From positions 272,217 through 336,216 of the forward strand of contig JAWKVZ010000006.1 of NCBI GenBank assembly GCA_041397725.1: a stretch of DNA of 64,000 nucleotides, written 5' to 3'. The notes beneath the pieces are model-generated. The model had not been told where the DNA came from. It did not search any database and saw only the letters and a program-made list of their open reading frames with translations. The translations under genes were made by a program, and so were the position numbers. Position 1 is the first letter of the stretch, and each line of letters begins with the position of its first letter. The stretch is from JAGRKR01 sp041397725. GTDB taxonomy: Bacteria; Pseudomonadota; Alphaproteobacteria; Rhizobiales; Hyphomicrobiaceae. Positions 53,496 through 61,705 of the stretch are shown one piece after another.

Positions 53496-55442
53496 TCAGC
53501 TCGACTTCTTCACGCGCATGTACCATTCGACCAGGCGGCGCACCTGGAGCGGCGTGTAGCCGCGATTGACCATGCGGTCGACGAACTCCTCGTGCTTCTT
53601 CTCGGTATCGCCGTCCTTCTTGGCGCCGAAGCTGATGACGGGGAGCAGATCCTCGACCTGGCTGAACATGCGCCGCTCGATGACGTCACGGATCTTCTCG
53701 TAGGACGTCCAGCTCGGATTGCGGCCGCCGTTGCGGGCCCGGGCGCGCAACGAGAACTTGACCACCTCGTAGCGGAAGTCCTTGGGGTTGCCGATGCCGG
53801 CCGGCTTCTCGATCTTCGAAAGCTCCTGGTCGAGCAGCTGCCGGTTCATGAGCTGGCCGGTATCGGGATCCTTGAAGTCGTGATCCTCGATCCAGGCGTC
53901 GGCATAGGCGACGTAGCGATCGAACAGGTTCTGGCCGAAATCGTTGTAGGACTCGAGATAGGCCTTCTGGATCTCGTTGCCGATGAACTCGGCGTACTTC
54001 GGAGCCAGCTCCTCCTTGATGAACTCGAGATAGCGGTCCTCGGTCTCCGCCGGCAACTGCTCGCGCCGGATGGCCTGCTCGAGCACGTACATCAGGTGAA
54101 CCGGATCGGCTGCCACCTCGTGCGTATCGTAGTTGAACGTCTCCGAGAGCACCTTGTAGGCGAAGCGCGTGGAGATACCCTCCATGCCCTCGTTGATGCC
54201 GGCGGCGTCTCGATACTCCTGCAGAGACTTGGCGTTCGGATCGGTGTCCTTGAGGCTCTCGCCGTCGTAGACGCGCATCTTGGAGAACAGCAGCGAGTTC
54301 TCGTGATCCTTGAGGCGCGACAGCACCGAGAAGCGCGCCAGCATCTGCAGCGTGCCGGGTGCGCACGGGGCCTTGGAGACCTCGCTCGTCGCCAGGAGCT
54401 TCTGGTAGATGCGCTCCTCCTCGCTGATGCGCAGGCAGTAGGGCACCTGGATGACGCAGATCCGGTCGAGGAACGCCTCGTTGTTCTTGTTCGCCTTGAA
54501 GCTCTGCCACTCGCTCTCGTTCGAGTGGGCGATGATGATGCCCTGATAGGGCATGGCGCCGACGTTCTCGGTGCCGACGTAGGTGCCGTCCTGCGTCGCC
54601 GTCAGCAGGGGATGCAGCATCTTGATCGGCGCCTTGAACATCTCGACGAACTCGAGCAGGCCCTGCGTCGTGCGGTTGAGGCCTCCCGAGTAGGAATAGG
54701 CGTCGGCGTCGTTCTGCCCGTGGAACTCGAGCTTGCGGATGTCGACCTTGCCGACCAGGGCGGAGATGTCCTGGTTGTTCTCGTCGCCCGGCTCGGTCTT
54801 GGCCACGCAGATCTGGCGCAGCTTCGAAGGGTAGAGCTTGACGACCGAGAACTTGGAGATGTCGCCGCCGAACTCGTCGAGGCGCTTCACGGCCCACGGG
54901 CTCATGTGTCCGGTCAGCTTGCGCCGCGGGATGCCGTAGCGCTCCTCCAGTGTGCCGGCCATGGTGGCGGGATCGAACAGCACCAGCGGACTCTCGAACA
55001 CGGGGCTGAGCTCGTCGCCGGCCTGCAGCACATAGACCGGGCACTTCTCCATCAGCTCCTTGAGACGCTCGGCGAGCGAGGACTTGCCGCCGCCGACGGG
55101 GCCAAGGAGATAGAGGATCTGCTTGCGCTCCTCGAGCCCCTGCGCCGCGTGGCGGAAGAACCCGACGATGCGCTCGATCGTCTCCTCAAGTCCGTAGAAG
55201 TCCTTGAATGCGGGATATATCTTGATGGTGCGATTGAGGAAAATGCGGCCGAGCCGCTGATCCTTGGAGCTGTCGACCAGCTCGGGCTCGCCGATGGCCG
55301 ACATCATGCGCTCCGCCGCCCCGGCATACAGCATCGGGTCGGCACGACAGCCTTCCAGGAACTCCTTGAGCGAGAGCCGGGACTGCCGCAGACGATCGTA
55401 CGACTTGGCGTACAGATCGAAGATCTCTTCTTTGGGAGTCAT
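53496..55442 (-). CDS. prkA: PrkA family serine kinase / AAA protein
   Basis: 648 residues. The N-terminal AAA-like domain has Walker A GPVGGGKSS (about 112-120) and the PrkA C-terminal kinase-like domain follows. PrkA (YeaG) is induced by nitrogen or carbon starvation and stress in enterobacteria, and acts with YeaH and SpoVR. First gene of the three-gene operon; its upstream region carries a perfect palindrome at 55544-55558. Confidence 0.95.
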   Translation of the reverse strand: MTPKEEIFDLYAKSYDRLRQSRLSLKEFLEGCRADPMLYAGAAERMMSAIGEPELVDSSKDQRLGRIFLNRTIKIYPAFKDFYGLEETIERIVGFFRHAAQGLEERKQILYLLGPVGGGKSSLAERLKELMEKCPVYVLQAGDELSPVFESPLVLFDPATMAGTLEERYGIPRRKLTGHMSPWAVKRLDEFGGDISKFSVVKLYPSKLRQICVAKTEPGDENNQDISALVGKVDIRKLEFHGQNDADAYSYSGGLNRTTQGLLEFVEMFKAPIKMLHPLLTATQDGTYVGTENVGAMPYQGIIIAHSNESEWQSFKANKNNEAFLDRICVIQVPYCLRISEEERIYQKLLATSEVSKAPCAPGTLQMLARFSVLSRLKDHENSLLFSKMRVYDGESLKDTDPNAKSLQEYRDAAGINEGMEGISTRFAYKVLSETFNYDTHEVAADPVHLMYVLEQAIRREQLPAETEDRYLEFIKEELAPKYAEFIGNEIQKAYLESYNDFGQNLFDRYVAYADAWIEDHDFKDPDTGQLMNRQLLDQELSKIEKPAGIGNPKDFRYEVVKFSLRARARNGGRNPSWTSYEKIRDVIERRMFSQVEDLLPVISFGAKKDGDTEKKHEEFVDRMVNRGYTPLQVRRLVEWYMRVKKSS

Positions 55443-55810
55443 GCCTCTACCTGATCTCGTGGTGTCGCCTCATCAACGGTCGCCGGCCTCGATCCCTTCC
55501 GGGACTCCCCGGCGCCGCATCTGTGAAGAACGAATCGTTGCTCATGCTACCATAGCATCTAGTGATCATTTCCGCATGGCGCTCGGGCGCGGGGAAAAAT
55601 AATTCGTCCCCCTTGCCGGTGCTCGGTATTTGAGCGCCCAATGATGGTGATTTGAAGAAATACCCATCACTGCCCAAAGGGCTTCGCCGCCGATGCCTGT
55701 GTTCCGGTCGTCGTGAGCGAAACGGCGGCACCCGAAATGACAACGCGCGATGTCGCGGCATTCCGTCTCACGGACCGTTCAAAATCGCGAGAGGTGGGGG
55801 ATTGGCGCGC
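55443..55810. other. 368-bp region upstream of prkA, promoter and palindromes
   Basis: No gene is supported. It must contain the prkA promoter (minus strand) and the 3' flank of gpsA. AT-rich patches at 55598-55610 and a perfect inverted repeat (next entry) stand out. Confidence 0.5.
55544..55558. promoter_or_regulatory. Inverted repeat upstream of prkA
   Basis: ATGCTA-CCA-TAGCAT, a perfect 6-bp inverted repeat about 100 bp upstream of the prkA start, in the position of an operator or leader hairpin. No regulator is assigned. Confidence 0.45.
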
Positions 55811-56809
55811 TCAGTCCTCGGCCCGGAAGGGGCGCGAAAGCAGCGCGTCGATCGCCGCGTCGACCGAAACCTTGCCAGAGACGATGGCGTGCACCGCCGC
55901 GCAGATCGGCAGCTCGAGCGCGCGCTCATGCGCCACGCGCGCCACGGCATTCGCGGTGTAGACGCCCTCGGCGACAGATCGCCGATTGCCGAGAATCGTG
56001 GCCAGATCCTGGCCTTGGCCGAGCGCCCGGCCGAGCGACATGTTGCGCGATTGCGGGCTGCCGCACGTCAGCAGCAGATCGCCGAGGCCGGACAGGCCCA
56101 TGAGCGTCTCCGGCCGCGCACCGAGCGTCTCGCCGAGCCGGCGCAATTCGGCGAACCCGCGCGTGACCAGCGCGGCGTGTGCGCTCGCGCCGAGCCCTTT
56201 GCCGTCGACGATCCCCGCGGCAATCGCGAGAACGTTCTTCACGGCCCCGCCGAGCTGGGCGCCGAGCACGTCGTCCGACCAGTAGATGCGGAAATTGCGA
56301 TAGCCGATCGCCTCCGCCAGTCGCTTGCCGATCACCTCGTCCTTGCAGGCGAGCGTCACGGCCGCGGGCATGCCGCGAGCCACCTCGGCCGCGAAGCTCG
56401 GCCCCGACAGGATGGCGAGTTGCGCGGCGGGCAACGCCTCGGCGAGCACGTCGCCCATGAGGCGGCCGGTAGCCTGCTCCAGTCCCTTCGAGCAGACCAC
56501 GACCGGCGTCCCCTGCTGGAGCCCGGCTGCGGCGAGTTCGCCGGCGATACGGCGCATGTGCTGGGCAGGCGGCACCATCACCACGAAGTCCGCCGCGGCA
56601 ATGTCCGCCAGGCTGCCCGTCGCCCGGATGTCCGCGTCGAGCGCGACGTTGGCGAGGAAGACGCGATTGGTGTGGTGGTCGTTGATCTCGACGATCGTTT
56701 CCGGCTCGAACGCCCACAACACGACCTCGCGTCCCGCCGCCCTCAGGGTCTGCGCCAGCGCCGTACCCCAGGCCCCCGCGCCGATCACTCCCACGGTCTC
56801 GAGCTGCAT
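55811..56809 (-). CDS. gpsA: Glycerol-3-phosphate dehydrogenase [NAD(P)+]
   Basis: 332 residues from the ATG at 56809 (AGGGAG upstream). Rossmann motif 'VIGAGAWGTALAQ', 'VVMVPPAQ', 'CSKGLE' and the catalytic Lys region 'GGAVKNVLAIAAGIVDG' are present. It reduces DHAP to sn-glycerol-3-phosphate for phospholipids. It follows tsaD on the same strand after 112 bp, an order conserved in alphaproteobacteria. Confidence 0.96.
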   Translation of the reverse strand: MQLETVGVIGAGAWGTALAQTLRAAGREVVLWAFEPETIVEINDHHTNRVFLANVALDADIRATGSLADIAAADFVVMVPPAQHMRRIAGELAAAGLQQGTPVVVCSKGLEQATGRLMGDVLAEALPAAQLAILSGPSFAAEVARGMPAAVTLACKDEVIGKRLAEAIGYRNFRIYWSDDVLGAQLGGAVKNVLAIAAGIVDGKGLGASAHAALVTRGFAELRRLGETLGARPETLMGLSGLGDLLLTCGSPQSRNMSLGRALGQGQDLATILGNRRSVAEGVYTANAVARVAHERALELPICAAVHAIVSGKVSVDAAIDALLSRPFRAED

Positions 56810-56921
56810 GGCGATCTCCCTGCGCTGGATTGCTCTGCGGTGCGGCCGCTCGCCCGCGAGACGGAAAACCGTCGCCGCACGGATAGCACGCGTCCCGCCG
56901 CGTGCAACTCCCCCGGTGCTC

Positions 56922-58028
56922 TCAGGCCTTGGCCCCGGCGCGACCGCCTCCGAGCACGGGCTCCGCATCCGGGTCCAGCGGCAGGCGGGCCCTGGCCGCG
57001 GCATCCAGCTCCGAAACCTGGCCCCGTGCGAGCTTCTCCGCCCCCGTCCAGGCGATCATGGCGCCGTTGTCGGTGCACAGAGACACCGGCGGTGCGTGCA
57101 GAACGTAGCCCTGCGCCGCCGCCAACCCGGCCAGCATGGCGCGGAGCGCGCGATTGGCCGCGACGCCGCCGGCCACAACGAGATGTCGCGGCGTCTCCGG
57201 CGTCACGAGACCGGCAAAAGTCTCCAGCGCCCGCCTCGTGCGGTCCGCAACCGCGTCGCACACCGCCGCCTCGAACGACGCGCAGATGTCGGCCACGTCG
57301 CGGTCCGTCAGCGGCGCCAGGGCTTCGGCCTCTTGCCGCACCGCCGTCTTCAGGCCTGCAAACGAGAAGTGCGGCTCGGGTCGGCCGCGCATCGGCCGCG
57401 GGAACGCGAAGCGCCCGGCATCACCCTTCTGCGCCCAGCGCTCCACCTCGGGACCACCGGGATAGCCGAGGCCGAGCAGCTTGGCCGTCTTGTCGAAGGC
57501 CTCGCCCAAGGCGTCGTCGATGGTGCTCGCCAACCGCCGGTAACGGCCGACCGCCAGCACCGCGACGAGCTGCGTGTGCCCGCCAGAGACGAGCAGGAGC
57601 AGGTACGGCGGCGCCAGAGCGTCCGTAAGGCCGACCGTCAGCGCATGGGCTTCGAGATGGCTGACGGCCAGCAGGGGCTTGTCATGCGCGAGTGCGATCG
57701 CCTTGGCCATGGTGAGGCCGACCATCAGGCCGCCGACGAGCCCCGGTCCCTGGGTGACCGCGATGCCGTCCAGCGCAGAGAAGGAGAGCCCGGCCTGGCC
57801 CATCGCCTCGGCGACGACGGAATCGAGAATTTCCACGTGCGCGCGTGCTGCGATCTCGGGCACCACGCCTGCGAAGGGCGCGTGCGCGGCCGTCTGCGAC
57901 AGTACGATGTTCGAGAGGATGCGGCCGCGACCATCCGCCTCGCGCCTGACGACGGCGGCGGCCGTCTCGTCACAGCTCGTCTCGATGCCGAGAACGGTGA
58001 GAGCGCCAGCATCGCTTCCGCGCTCCAT
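56922..58028 (-). CDS. tsaD: tRNA threonylcarbamoyladenosine transferase subunit
   Basis: 368 residues. It has 'LGIETSCDETAAAVV' at the start, the metal-binding HLEAH in 'AVSHLEAHALTVG', 'GGHTQL' and 'VVAGGVAANRALR' (nucleotide-binding). TsaD with TsaB/TsaE adds threonylcarbamoyl to A37 of ANN-decoding tRNAs. Divergent from hemC across 116 bp. The 5' partner order tsaD-gpsA is typical. Confidence 0.97.
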   Translation of the reverse strand: MERGSDAGALTVLGIETSCDETAAAVVRREADGRGRILSNIVLSQTAAHAPFAGVVPEIAARAHVEILDSVVAEAMGQAGLSFSALDGIAVTQGPGLVGGLMVGLTMAKAIALAHDKPLLAVSHLEAHALTVGLTDALAPPYLLLLVSGGHTQLVAVLAVGRYRRLASTIDDALGEAFDKTAKLLGLGYPGGPEVERWAQKGDAGRFAFPRPMRGRPEPHFSFAGLKTAVRQEAEALAPLTDRDVADICASFEAAVCDAVADRTRRALETFAGLVTPETPRHLVVAGGVAANRALRAMLAGLAAAQGYVLHAPPVSLCTDNGAMIAWTGAEKLARGQVSELDAAARARLPLDPDAEPVLGGGRAGAKA

Positions 58029-58144
58029 CGGCGCCGGTCCTTTACTCGTGTGCGTCGCCCGGCTTGCCCGCGAGGGCCGACGACGGCATTAATGGCCTCA
58101 AACCCACAGCGTGAAGTCGCGCTCTAGCATCAGGAGCTGCTGCG

Positions 58145-59077
58145 GTGCAAGCAGAGCCCATTCGGATCGGTACGCGCGGCAGCGCGCTCGCGCTCGCCCA
58201 GGCCAACGAGGTCAAGCGCCGGCTTGCCGCCACCGGCAGGATCGCGGCGGAGGCGATCGAGATCCACGTCATCAGGACGTCCGGTGACCGCATACAGGAC
58301 CGGCCGCTGGCGGAGGTCGGCGGCAAGGGCCTCTTCACCAAGGAGATCGAGGACGCTCTCGGTGCAGGCGCCATCGACCTTGCCGTGCACTCCATGAAGG
58401 ACATGCCGACGGCGCTGCCCGACGGCCTCGTCATCGCGGCGCTGCTCGAGCGGGAGGACGTGCGCGACGCCTTCCTGAGCCCGCGCGCCGCCCGGCTCCA
58501 CGATCTGCCGCCGGGCGCCGTCGTCGGCACCTCGTCGCTCCGGCGCCAGGCGCAGGTGAAGCGCTTGCGTCCGGACCTCGAGGTGGTCAGCTACCGTGGC
58601 AACGTCGACACGCGACTGCGCAAGCTGGCGGAGGGCGCCGTCGATGCGACGCTGCTGGCATTGGCCGGCCTCAACCGCCTGGGGCTCACGAGCCACGTCA
58701 CGGCCGTGATCGAGACGTCAGACATGCTGCCGGCAGTGGCCCAGGGCGCCATCGGCATCGAGATCCGGGAGGACGACGACCGGACGCGCGCGCTGGTCAG
58801 CCTCCTCGATCATGCGCCGACGGCCATCGCCGTGAGCGCAGAGCGCGCCTTCCTGGCGCGCCTCGACGGCTCGTGCCGCACGCCCATCGCCGGCCTCGCG
58901 ACCCTCGGCGCGGACGGCCTGAAGCTATCGGGTATGTTGCTGGCGCCGGACGGCAGCGCCACATACGAGGGCAGCCTGACCGGCACCCCAGCCGACGGCC
59001 CGCGCCTCGGACGCACACTGGCGGAGGACCTGCTCGGTCAGGCCGGTCCCGCCTTCCGCGCGCTCATTTCCTCATGA
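58145..59077 (+). CDS. hemC: Hydroxymethylbilane synthase
   Basis: 310 residues, GTG start with AGGAG 8 bases upstream. 'IRIGTRGSALALAQA', 'GLFTKEIEDALGAGAIDLAVHSMKDMPT' (about 60-87) and 'GTSSLRRQAQ' are HemC signatures; Cys244 in GSCRTP is the dipyrromethane attachment. It polymerises four porphobilinogens. Its stop overlaps hemD (ATGA). Confidence 0.97.
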   Translation: MQAEPIRIGTRGSALALAQANEVKRRLAATGRIAAEAIEIHVIRTSGDRIQDRPLAEVGGKGLFTKEIEDALGAGAIDLAVHSMKDMPTALPDGLVIAALLEREDVRDAFLSPRAARLHDLPPGAVVGTSSLRRQAQVKRLRPDLEVVSYRGNVDTRLRKLAEGAVDATLLALAGLNRLGLTSHVTAVIETSDMLPAVAQGAIGIEIREDDDRTRALVSLLDHAPTAIAVSAERAFLARLDGSCRTPIAGLATLGADGLKLSGMLLAPDGSATYEGSLTGTPADGPRLGRTLAEDLLGQAGPAFRALISS

Positions 59078-59823
59078 ACATCCTGCTCACGCGCCCGCGG
59101 GCGAGCGCGCGCGAGCTCGCCACCCAGCTCGAGGCACTGGGCCACCGCGTCATGATCGATCCGCTCATGCGCGTCGAATTCCTGGCGCTCGCCGCGCCGA
59201 CCCTCGACGGCATCGGTGGGCTCGTGGCCACATCGGCCAATGCGCTGCGGGCGCTGGCGACACCCGATGCCCGGGTGACCGGGCTGTTCGCGCGCGCGCT
59301 CCGCCTGCCCGTCTATGTCGTCGGCCCCGCAACGGCGCGCGCGGCGCGCGAGCTGGGCTTCGGCGAAATCAGCGTGGGACCAGGGACGTCCGGCGAACTG
59401 CTCGACATGATGCTCCGCGACGGTGTTCCGCAGACCCATCGACCGCTGCTGCATGTCGCCGGGGAGAACCGCGCCCACGAGATTGCGACGGCGCTCACGC
59501 AGGCGGGGATCGAGACCCGCCTGGTCGTGGCCTATCGGGCCGAACCTGCCGAGGCCCTGTCGGCCGACACGGTCCAGGCCATCCGCAGCAAGAGCCTCGA
59601 CGCCGTGGTCCTCATGTCGCCCAGATCGGCCCGCATCTACGCATCGCTGATCGTCGCGGCGGGGCTGACCGAGGCTGCGCGAGATCTTGCGTATTTCTGC
59701 CTGTCGGCCGCCGTCTCCGCCGCCTTGGCGCCGATTGCCCCTCGCACAGCAGCGATTGCACCGGCCCCTGAGACGGATTCACTACTTGCTCTCATTAGGG
59801 CTGGCACGGCAAAAGTGTTGTAG
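59074..59823 (+). CDS. hemD: Uroporphyrinogen-III synthase
   Basis: 249 residues, two-lobed HemD fold with weakly conserved sequence; 'LLTRPRASARELATQLEALGH' at the N-terminus, 'VVGPATARAARELGF' and 'VLMSPRSARIYASL' support the call. It closes and inverts ring D of hydroxymethylbilane. Position directly after hemC (4-bp overlap) is decisive. Confidence 0.95.
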   Translation: MNILLTRPRASARELATQLEALGHRVMIDPLMRVEFLALAAPTLDGIGGLVATSANALRALATPDARVTGLFARALRLPVYVVGPATARAARELGFGEISVGPGTSGELLDMMLRDGVPQTHRPLLHVAGENRAHEIATALTQAGIETRLVVAYRAEPAEALSADTVQAIRSKSLDAVVLMSPRSARIYASLIVAAGLTEAARDLAYFCLSAAVSAALAPIAPRTAAIAPAPETDSLLALIRAGTAKVL

Positions 59824-59866
59824 AATGGCAATAGCCTGGAATGATCGACCGGCTCCAGCTAGAGAA

Positions 59867-59887
59867 GTGCGCATGTTTCATGCGTGC
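59867..59887 (+). promoter_or_regulatory. Hairpin between hemD and the Mic60-like gene
   Basis: A 9-bp stem (two G-U pairs) closed by a TTT loop, 43 bases before the next start codon. It is in a 106-bp gap inside an otherwise tight operon and may mark a processing or attenuation site. Confidence 0.4.
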
Positions 59888-59929
59888 ACGCCCTGACCCG
59901 GTCGTGCTTCAAAGAGGACGTCTGACGTC

Positions 59930-61705
59930 ATGAGTTCCAATAATGACGGCCCCAAGAAGGGGTCCGACAAGCCGGCCGGCGACACCGGACAGGCCAAGCG
60001 GCCGCACGCAACGCTCGACCTCAAGGCGACGGTCGTAGAGGTCAAAGGCAGCGGCGACGGCGACAAGACAGCCGCCACGAGCGCCCAGGGCAAGGATCCG
60101 GGCAAGCCGGATACCAAGACGGCCAGCGGCCCGACCGGACCGACGGCCGGCGCCGCCACCAGCAAGCCCGCCGAGAACAAGCCGACCGGCGCCGCGCCAG
60201 CAGGCCCCGCCAAGCCAGCCGCGAAGCCTGAACCGGTGGCGACCGCCAAGCCCGCCGGCGGCTCCGCCATCGGTCGCACGTTCACGCATCTCGTCGCTGG
60301 CGGCGTCGGCGGCATCCTGGCGCTGCTCGGCGCCCCCTTTGCCGCCGACCAGTTCGGCATTCAGATCGCGCCACAGGGCCCCAGTCTGCCGCCCGCGGAG
60401 GTGCAGCGACGCCTCCAGGCGGTGGAAGCAGCGGTGAAGCGGCCGGCGGCGGCCGTGCCCGCCGCTGTCGCCGACAAGCTGGCCGGCCTGGAGCGCCAGA
60501 CCGCGCGCCTCGACGAGATTGCCAAGTCGGTGGACGCGCTCGCCACCGCCCAGAAGAAGCTGACCGAGGACACGCGCGCAACCGCCGAACGCCTCGCCAA
60601 GAGCGGCAGCGCCTTGCCCACCGACGCCAGCGCCCGCATCGCCCGGCTCGAAGAAACGCTGGCGAGCCTCGCGGCCATCGCCAAGGCCGAGCCCGACAGC
60701 GCTGGACGCCTGCCGCAGCTCGCCCAGCTCTCCGGCCGGCTCGCCGACCTCGAGAGCGCCATCGCGACACGGCTCCAGGGCCTCAGGCGCGACATGGCCC
60801 AGGAAATCGACCAGCGCCTGACCGCGGCGCGCGAGGCGGCGGAAGCCGCGCGCTCCGGCACCACGCGCATCGACCGCGAAATCACGGCGGTTCGCTCGGA
60901 TTCGGCCAAGCTCGGTCAGCGTTTCGAGGCGCTCAAGGCGGCCGGTGACCGCAACGTCGAGACCCTGCGCGCCCTGCGCGAGGAAGCGGGCAGCCTCAGG
61001 GCGGCCATCGAAGCCCTCAAGGGCGATCTGGAAGGACGCCTCAAGACGACGGCCAAGCAGGACGACGTCAAGGCCGCCATTGCGCCGGTCGCAGCCCGCC
61101 TGCAGTCGTTCGAGGCAGGCCTGAAGCGCGTGCTGCAGCGCGAGGGGGATCGGCAGGCGACCGCCGAGCGCATCGTGCTGGCGCTCGAGCTCAACAATCT
61201 GCGCCGCGCCATGGATCGCGGCCAGGGCTTCGAACCCGAGCTCGCCGCAGTCCGCAAGGTGGCCGGCGGCAAGCTCGACCTGTCGGTTCTGGACCGCTAT
61301 CAGGCACAGGGCGTGCCGACGCTGGCCAAGCTGCAGAGCGAGTTCCCGGGCGTCGCCACCGCCGTGCTCGACGCCGAGCACGATCCCAAGGGCGGCACCG
61401 TCGTGGACCGCCTGATGGCCGGGGCGCGATCCATCGTGCGGGTGCGGCGGACGGATCACGCTCCCGATGACGCCAGCTCCGAGGCCGTGCTCGGCCGCAT
61501 GGAGCGGTTGTTGAAGGCTGGCGACATCGATCGCGCGCTCAAGGAGGCCGGGAAGCTTCCGGCCAAGAGCCGCGCGGCCGCGGATGCCTGGCTCAAGAAG
61601 GCCGAGGCGCGCCGCTCCGTCGACCGCGCCATCGCCACGATCGAGGCCACGCTCAAGTCGTCGCTCGCCAGCACCAAACCCGGCACCGAGAAAGGCCAGA
61701 AGTAA
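59930..61705 (+). CDS. Mitofilin/Mic60-like inner-membrane protein (COG4223)
   Basis: 591 residues: a Pro/Lys/Ala-rich cytoplasmic tail (1-115), one membrane helix (about 119-138), a long coiled coil (160-400) and a C-terminal mitofilin-like helical domain (about 430-570). This order is that of alphaproteobacterial Mic60, the relative of the mitochondrial crista-junction protein, which shapes intracytoplasmic membranes and is classically encoded between hemD and hemY. Stop overlaps the hemY start by one base (TAATG). Sequence conservation is weak but the architecture and position are typical. Confidence 0.88.
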   Translation: MSSNNDGPKKGSDKPAGDTGQAKRPHATLDLKATVVEVKGSGDGDKTAATSAQGKDPGKPDTKTASGPTGPTAGAATSKPAENKPTGAAPAGPAKPAAKPEPVATAKPAGGSAIGRTFTHLVAGGVGGILALLGAPFAADQFGIQIAPQGPSLPPAEVQRRLQAVEAAVKRPAAAVPAAVADKLAGLERQTARLDEIAKSVDALATAQKKLTEDTRATAERLAKSGSALPTDASARIARLEETLASLAAIAKAEPDSAGRLPQLAQLSGRLADLESAIATRLQGLRRDMAQEIDQRLTAAREAAEAARSGTTRIDREITAVRSDSAKLGQRFEALKAAGDRNVETLRALREEAGSLRAAIEALKGDLEGRLKTTAKQDDVKAAIAPVAARLQSFEAGLKRVLQREGDRQATAERIVLALELNNLRRAMDRGQGFEPELAAVRKVAGGKLDLSVLDRYQAQGVPTLAKLQSEFPGVATAVLDAEHDPKGGTVVDRLMAGARSIVRVRRTDHAPDDASSEAVLGRMERLLKAGDIDRALKEAGKLPAKSRAAADAWLKKAEARRSVDRAIATIEATLKSSLASTKPGTEKGQK

